Assembly (NCBI RefSeq): GCF_023520895.1
Contig: NZ_CP026029.1
Location: 5,828,001-5,892,000 of the forward strand
Origin: Paenibacillus sp. PK3_47
GTDB lineage: Bacteria > Bacillota > Bacilli > Paenibacillales > Paenibacillaceae
Length of the DNA stretch: 64,000 nt
Direction of reading: 5' to 3'
The notes beneath the pieces were generated by a model. That model did not search any database and was not told the origin of the DNA. It saw only the letters and a program-made list of their open reading frames with translations. The translations under genes and the position numbers were made by a program. Within the stretch, counting starts at the first letter, position 1, and each line of letters begins with the position of its first letter. Shown one piece after another: positions 60,297-64,000 of the stretch.

Positions 60297-61669
60297 AGTC
60301 ACTGTATATTAGAATGTGCGTCATATTTTGTTCCGTTATCCTGATCAGCAGTGTGCTGGGATTTCTGGCCTCCAATCTGTATTATCAGTCACAGATCAAA
60401 CCGAAAAATGATGCCAAGCTTACGGAGATGGCTGCCGGGCTGCAGCAATTTATTCAGGATCATCCCGGTACGGTGGAGGAATACCTGCTCAGTACGGCTT
60501 CACTGGGGTACAAAATGTACCTCTCCAATGGCCGGGGGAATGAGACCTTTTACGGACTGCCTTTCCGCAAAAACGATCTTCAGGAAGGCGTACTGGAACA
60601 AGTACTTGCGGGCGGAATCTACCACGGGGTGGCGGAGTTTCCCAGCCAGGCGTTTGTGACCGGTTTTTTTGATAACCAGCTGACCAATACCATAGGTGTT
60701 CCTGTCCAGATCCGGGGCGAGACCTATGCGCTGTTTATGCGTCCCGATGCCGAGGTGCAGTTCGGTGAGCTGCGGATCTTTTTTGCCGTCCTGATTGGGG
60801 TGACGATTCTGCTTAGCTTATGCTTTGTAATGATTACTGTGTTACATGTGGTCAGGCCGATTACCCGTTTAACAGAAGCGACTAAGAAGATCTCAAAAGG
60901 CAGATATGATATCCAGCTGTATACTGCACGCCGTGATGAGATCGGCCAGCTCGCCAGCCATTTCCTGATCATGAGCCGCGAACTGGAACGGACCAACCGG
61001 GCCAGACAGGAATTTGTGGCTAATGTATCCCATGAGATCGAATCACCGCTTACTTCCATTCAAGGGTTCGCCCATACGCTTAAAGACCCGGATCTTCCGG
61101 AGGAACAGCGTACCCAGTATCTTTCAATTATTGAGGAGGAAAGCCGCCGTCTCTCTATGCTGAGCAAGCAGCTGCTTACGTTATCTTCACTGGATTATGA
61201 CCAGAATGCGCTGCACAAAAAGACCTTTGAACTTCGTGCCCAGCTGCGGCAGGTGCTGCAGATTCTGGAGTGGCGGCTGACGGAAAAAGAGCTTGCGGTA
61301 CGTTTGAATGTAGAAGAGATTACGATTAACGGGGATGCAAATCTGCTCTACCAGGTATGGATGAATCTGTTGTCCAATGCAGTGAAATATACCCCTTCCG
61401 GCGGCTCTGTTTCCGTTGCAGCCAAGGCTGCGGACGGGATGTGCACCGTGACCGTTGAAGATACGGGAGAAGGAATCTCCGAAGCTGACCTGCCGATGAT
61501 TTTTGACCGCTTTTACAAGGTGGAACGTGCCCGTACCCGAGAACACAGCAGCAGCGGCCTCGGGCTCTCCATTGCCCGCAAAATTATCGAGGCGCATAAC
61601 GGGACGATTGAGGCTTCCAGCAAGACCGGAGCAGGGACTGTGTTTACGGTGAAAATTCCGCTGCTGTAA
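60293..61669 (+). CDS. hssS: Haem-sensing histidine kinase HssS
   Basis: A 458-aa sensor kinase: membrane segment 1 (~8-28), an extracytoplasmic domain with YHG, FVTGFFDNQLTNTIGVPV and ALFMRPDAEVQFGELRIFFAVL, which are the blocks shared with staphylococcal HssS, segment 2 (~160-185), HAMP, HisKA with H247 in NVSHEIESPLT, and a complete HATPase (NLLSNAVKYTPSGG, DTGEGI, SSGLGLSIARKIIEAHNG). It senses haem stress and signals to HssR. ATGA overlap with hssR. Confidence 0.9.
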   Translation: MKSLYIRMCVIFCSVILISSVLGFLASNLYYQSQIKPKNDAKLTEMAAGLQQFIQDHPGTVEEYLLSTASLGYKMYLSNGRGNETFYGLPFRKNDLQEGVLEQVLAGGIYHGVAEFPSQAFVTGFFDNQLTNTIGVPVQIRGETYALFMRPDAEVQFGELRIFFAVLIGVTILLSLCFVMITVLHVVRPITRLTEATKKISKGRYDIQLYTARRDEIGQLASHFLIMSRELERTNRARQEFVANVSHEIESPLTSIQGFAHTLKDPDLPEEQRTQYLSIIEEESRRLSMLSKQLLTLSSLDYDQNALHKKTFELRAQLRQVLQILEWRLTEKELAVRLNVEEITINGDANLLYQVWMNLLSNAVKYTPSGGSVSVAAKAADGMCTVTVEDTGEGISEADLPMIFDRFYKVERARTREHSSSGLGLSIARKIIEAHNGTIEASSKTGAGTVFTVKIPLL

Positions 61670-61675
61670 TTGTTT

Positions 61676-61719
61676 ATTCATACTCCGTTCATCTTCATCT
61701 TCTAGACTGTGGCTATACA
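61676..61719 (+). promoter_or_regulatory. HssR direct repeat and hrtBA promoter
   Basis: ATTCATACT-cc-GTTCATCTT (61676-61695) matches the staphylococcal HssR site, two GTTCATATT repeats 2 bases apart, at 7 and 8 of 9 positions. A TATACA element (61714-61719) stands 18 bases after the repeat, so the repeat covers the -35 position as an activator site would. Confidence 0.65.
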
Positions 61720-61738
61720 GATTAGAAGGAGTGGTAGT

Positions 61739-62857
61739 ATGTTCTTAGCTTTACGGGAGATGAGGCACTCCAAAGCCCGCTACAGCCTCATTATGGTCAT
61801 CATGCTTCTGGTTTCGTTCCTGGTTCTGTTCGTCACCGGATTAGCCAGAGGACTATCCTATGCCAATATTTCAGCACTGGAAAATATGCCTGCGTACCAC
61901 TTTGTCATTCAGAGCGACGCGGATCATGCCTTCCGCCGTTCCCAATTCAACGAAAATGAACTTGCTGCCGTACAGTCGGTTGTAGGCGGTCAAAAGGCTG
62001 CAGCGCTGGGCGTTCAGACGAGTACGGTTACAGCTGATCAAGCGGATGCCAAGGCGGATATCACTTTTTTTGCCGTGGATATGGAGGGCATGCTGGCTCC
62101 AAAAGTCACGCAAGGCGAGGGGATTTCTAATGAAGTCCGCGGGTTTGCCGTGGTGGACTCCAAGCTTCAGCAGTCGGGCATTGTAGTCGGCAGTATCATT
62201 GAGGATCAGGCTTCAGGGCTTAGCCTTAGGGTATCAGGGATTGTTGAAGACAGCTCCTATAGCCATACGCCTGTTGTCTACATTAATCCGCTGGACTGGA
62301 AGGCCATGAAGCAAAGTGCCAGCCTAAGCAGCAGTGACAGCAGTAACGTTCCCTATAATGTAATAGCCATTGATGCCACTGCTGCGCAAGTATCTGAAAT
62401 TGCAGGCCGGGTGGATGGAGCAGAGGTGATTACACAGCAGCAGGCCATCTCCAGTGTTCCCGGCTACTCCGCCGAACAGAATTCACTGAGGATGATGATT
62501 GTTTTTCTGTTTGTTATCGCCGCGTTTGTGCTTGCCGTGTTCTTTTATGTTATTACTATACAGAAGACGAGCCAGTTCGGGATACTAAAGGCGATGGGGA
62601 CTACGATGTCCTATCTGGCCTGGAGCGTAGTCGGACAAGTCATGATTCTCTCCGTGACCAGCCTGGCGGTAAGTCTGCTGCTGACCTTCGGGATGAATAT
62701 GGGGCTGCCGGAAACAATGCCTTTCAAGCTGGAGGGCCCGACCATCCTGTTGACCAGCGTCCTGTTCATCGGAATGTCTCTTCTGGGATCGCTGATTTCT
62801 GTTGTCAAAGTAGCCAAAGTAGATGCGCTGGAAGCGATCGGGAGGGCAGGAGCATGA
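61739..62857 (+). CDS. hrtB: Haem efflux permease HrtB
   Basis: A 372-aa FtsX-like permease: MFLALREMRHSKARYSLIMVIMLLVSFLVLFVTGLARGL at the start, a ~210-aa extracytoplasmic domain and three C-terminal membrane segments with FGILKAMGTTMSYL. ATG 61739 has AAGGAGTGG 4-12 bases upstream. It overlaps the ATPase gene by 4 bases and has an HssR-like site in front, so it is the membrane part of the haem detoxification pump. Confidence 0.9.
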   Translation: MFLALREMRHSKARYSLIMVIMLLVSFLVLFVTGLARGLSYANISALENMPAYHFVIQSDADHAFRRSQFNENELAAVQSVVGGQKAAALGVQTSTVTADQADAKADITFFAVDMEGMLAPKVTQGEGISNEVRGFAVVDSKLQQSGIVVGSIIEDQASGLSLRVSGIVEDSSYSHTPVVYINPLDWKAMKQSASLSSSDSSNVPYNVIAIDATAAQVSEIAGRVDGAEVITQQQAISSVPGYSAEQNSLRMMIVFLFVIAAFVLAVFFYVITIQKTSQFGILKAMGTTMSYLAWSVVGQVMILSVTSLAVSLLLTFGMNMGLPETMPFKLEGPTILLTSVLFIGMSLLGSLISVVKVAKVDALEAIGRAGA

Positions 62858-63531
62858 AGAATAAATTAATCATGAAGCAGGTAACCAAAACGTACGGTGA
62901 CGGTGATTCCACAATGACCGTGCTGAATAACCTTGATTTGACCGTAAAAGAAGGTGAGTTTGTAGCCGTGCTGGGGCCTTCTGGTTCGGGAAAAAGCACA
63001 TTTCTCTCTGCAGCCGGTGCGCTGCTTACACCAACCAGCGGTGAAATCAGCATCGACGGGGAATCTCTTAAGGATAAGGACAAAGGAGCGCTGACCGAGC
63101 TCAGGCTGCAAAAGATCGGCTTCATGTTCCAGAGTGCGCAGCTGCTTCCCTATCTGAAGGTGGAAGAGCAGCTGCTGTATGTGGCTAGGCTTGCTAAGCA
63201 TAGCAGCAGGGAGGCGAAAACACGGGCAGCATATTTGCTGAAACGGCTGGGAATCTATGAAAGGCGCAGTTCCTACCCTGAGCAGCTCTCCGGCGGGGAG
63301 AAACAGCGCGTCGCGATCGCCAGAGCGCTGATGAACCACCCGGCTATTCTATTCGCAGACGAGCCTACGGCGAGCCTCGATTATGAACGCGGCAGGGAAG
63401 TCGTCCGGATGATTGCCGAAGAAGTGAAGAAAGAGGGCAAAGCGGCAGTTATGGTTACCCATGACGAGCGGATGCTGGAGTGGTGCGACCGTGTGCTGCA
63501 TTTGCAGGACGGCGTCTTGATTGAATATTAA
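62854..63531 (+). CDS. hrtA: Haem efflux ATPase HrtA
   Basis: A 225-aa ATPase with Walker A GPSGSGKST, Q-loop FMFQSAQLLPYLKVEEQL, signature LSGGEKQRVAIARALM and Walker B ILFADEPTASLDYERG. The QSAQLLPYLKV and YPEQLSGGEKQRVAI blocks are the HrtA pattern of Staphylococcus and Bacillus. It partners HrtB to pump haem from the membrane. A strong terminator closes the operon. Confidence 0.92.
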   Translation: MKNKLIMKQVTKTYGDGDSTMTVLNNLDLTVKEGEFVAVLGPSGSGKSTFLSAAGALLTPTSGEISIDGESLKDKDKGALTELRLQKIGFMFQSAQLLPYLKVEEQLLYVARLAKHSSREAKTRAAYLLKRLGIYERRSSYPEQLSGGEKQRVAIARALMNHPAILFADEPTASLDYERGREVVRMIAEEVKKEGKAAVMVTHDERMLEWCDRVLHLQDGVLIEY

Positions 63532-63535
63532 TAAG

Positions 63536-63570
63536 AGAGCCAAACCCTGAAAGCGGGTTTGGCTCTTTTC
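63536..63570 (+). terminator. Rho-independent terminator after hrtA
   Basis: Perfect 12-bp stem agagccaaaccc / gggtttggctct with a 7-nt loop and TTTT tail. Confidence 0.9.
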
Positions 63571-63689
63571 TATCGATTAACGTTATAAGAAAATAAGTAT
63601 AATTAATTATCTTCTACCATTTAGGAGAACCTTTTGAATCCAAAGTCAAAGAGCTTGTGGCGGAACCATGATTTAGCGGAAATTCAAAA

Positions 63690-63738
63690 AGAAGCAGTCC
63701 AAGACCTAAATTTCAGGTGCATGGCTGCCTCTTTTGTG
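63690..63738. other. Imperfect hairpin, terminator-like
   Basis: aagaagcagtcca...aggtgcatggctgcctctttt can pair imperfectly and ends in TTTT. It may end transcription from a gene outside the window on either strand; weak evidence. The rest of 63571-63760 holds nothing I recognise. Confidence 0.35.
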
Positions 63739-63759
63739 TTGGCTATGAGGTGGAGATCA

Positions 63760-63955
63760 AACAGCTAAGTGGAAATTCTCCATCTAATTCTCCGGTAAAC
63801 ACCGGTATTACGAAAGTAGCGGGAAAAACTCCAGTTAAATGTAATGAATAAGTCTCTAATGGCCATTATCCGTCCGAATAGCAGGAGAATTTCCAGCTAA
63901 AGCTTATAATTAATGAAAAAGGACCAGATTAGATGGAGAAATTCCAACTAGGCTG
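63760..63955. repeat. Dispersed palindromic repeat block, copy B (four units)
   Basis: Palindromes are centred near 63776, 63826, 63888 and 63940: aagtggaaattctccatct, agcgggaaaaactccagtta, agcaggagaatttccagcta and tagatggagaaattccaacta. The 50-62-52 spacing matches copy A near 9.1 kb, and the spacer after the first unit (ctccggtaaacaccggtat) resembles that of tandem array 1. Confidence 0.8.
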
Positions 63956-64000
63956 CTCAGCACCTTACTTATGCACTTTTACTCATACTGACTCTGACCT

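Overview
The window reads as a chromosomal segment of a spore-forming, low-to-mid GC Firmicute, most likely Paenibacillus. The case rests on a complete GerA-type germinant receptor operon, Spo0M, DUF421/DUF1657 spore-type proteins, frequent TTG and GTG starts behind strong AGGAGG-type ribosome binding sites, dense extracytoplasmic regulation, and many AraC, LacI and Gfo/Idh/MocA sugar genes. No rRNA, tRNA, phage, insertion sequence or CRISPR array was seen. Species assignment is inference.

Layout. 1-600: 3' end of a glucose/GlcNAc-type PTS EIICB gene. 1.1-4.7 kb: ECF sigma factor, membrane anti-sigma-like protein and a two-gene ABC exporter in overlapping order, behind a plausible ECF-type promoter. 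4.8-6.1 kb: HxlR regulator divergent from a GTP cyclohydrolase II. 6.2-8.9 kb: three-gene ABC-2 exporter. 8.9-9.3 kb: repeat block, then a small orphan gene. 9.6-17.6 kb: ROK kinase, two membrane or unknown proteins, a TetR/MFS drug-efflux pair, a VanX-like dipeptidase, a stalk-domain protein, an AraC-GyrI regulator and a DUF1349 protein. 17.7-19.6 kb: divergent EamA exporter and LysR regulator. 19.7-28.0 kb: sugar-catabolic cluster (LacI, three Gfo/Idh/MocA oxidoreductases, ThuA, xylose-isomerase-like TIM barrel, AraC) containing a lipoprotein gene broken by an amber codon. 28.0-30.1 kb: Spo0M and spore DUF proteins. 30.4-33.5 kb: secreted family 9 pectate lyase and an aldo/keto reductase. 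33.6-37.4 kb: gerA-type operon. 37.4-40.9 kb: MoxR/DUF58/DUF4129-like operon. 40.9-45.2 kb: AzlCD exporter, GH42 beta-galactosidase and its divergent AraC regulator. 45.3-51.3 kb: large secreted repeat protein with a YknXYZ/MacAB-like export complex. 51.4-52.2 kb: two adjacent tandem arrays with a 51-bp period. 52.2-57.4 kb: GH3 hexosaminidase, CDF metal exporter, an NrtR-like Nudix regulator with a bacterial poly(ADP-ribose) glycohydrolase, and a hemerythrin. 57.5-59.5 kb: frameshifted metallophosphoesterase, DUF3977 protein, MarR regulator. 59.6-63.5 kb: a recognisable HssRS-HrtBA haem-sensing and haem-efflux operon. 63.5-64 kb: a second dispersed repeat block.

Most notable are: the 51-bp palindromic repeat family, seen as two diverged tandem arrays and two dispersed blocks with the same internal spacing; the ADP-ribose-linked regulator/glycohydrolase pair with an 8-bp inverted repeat at its promoter; an HssR-type direct repeat placed correctly in front of hrtBA; and two broken genes (one nonsense codon, one frameshift). 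All calls come from reading the sequence and recalled family knowledge; no database search was run.
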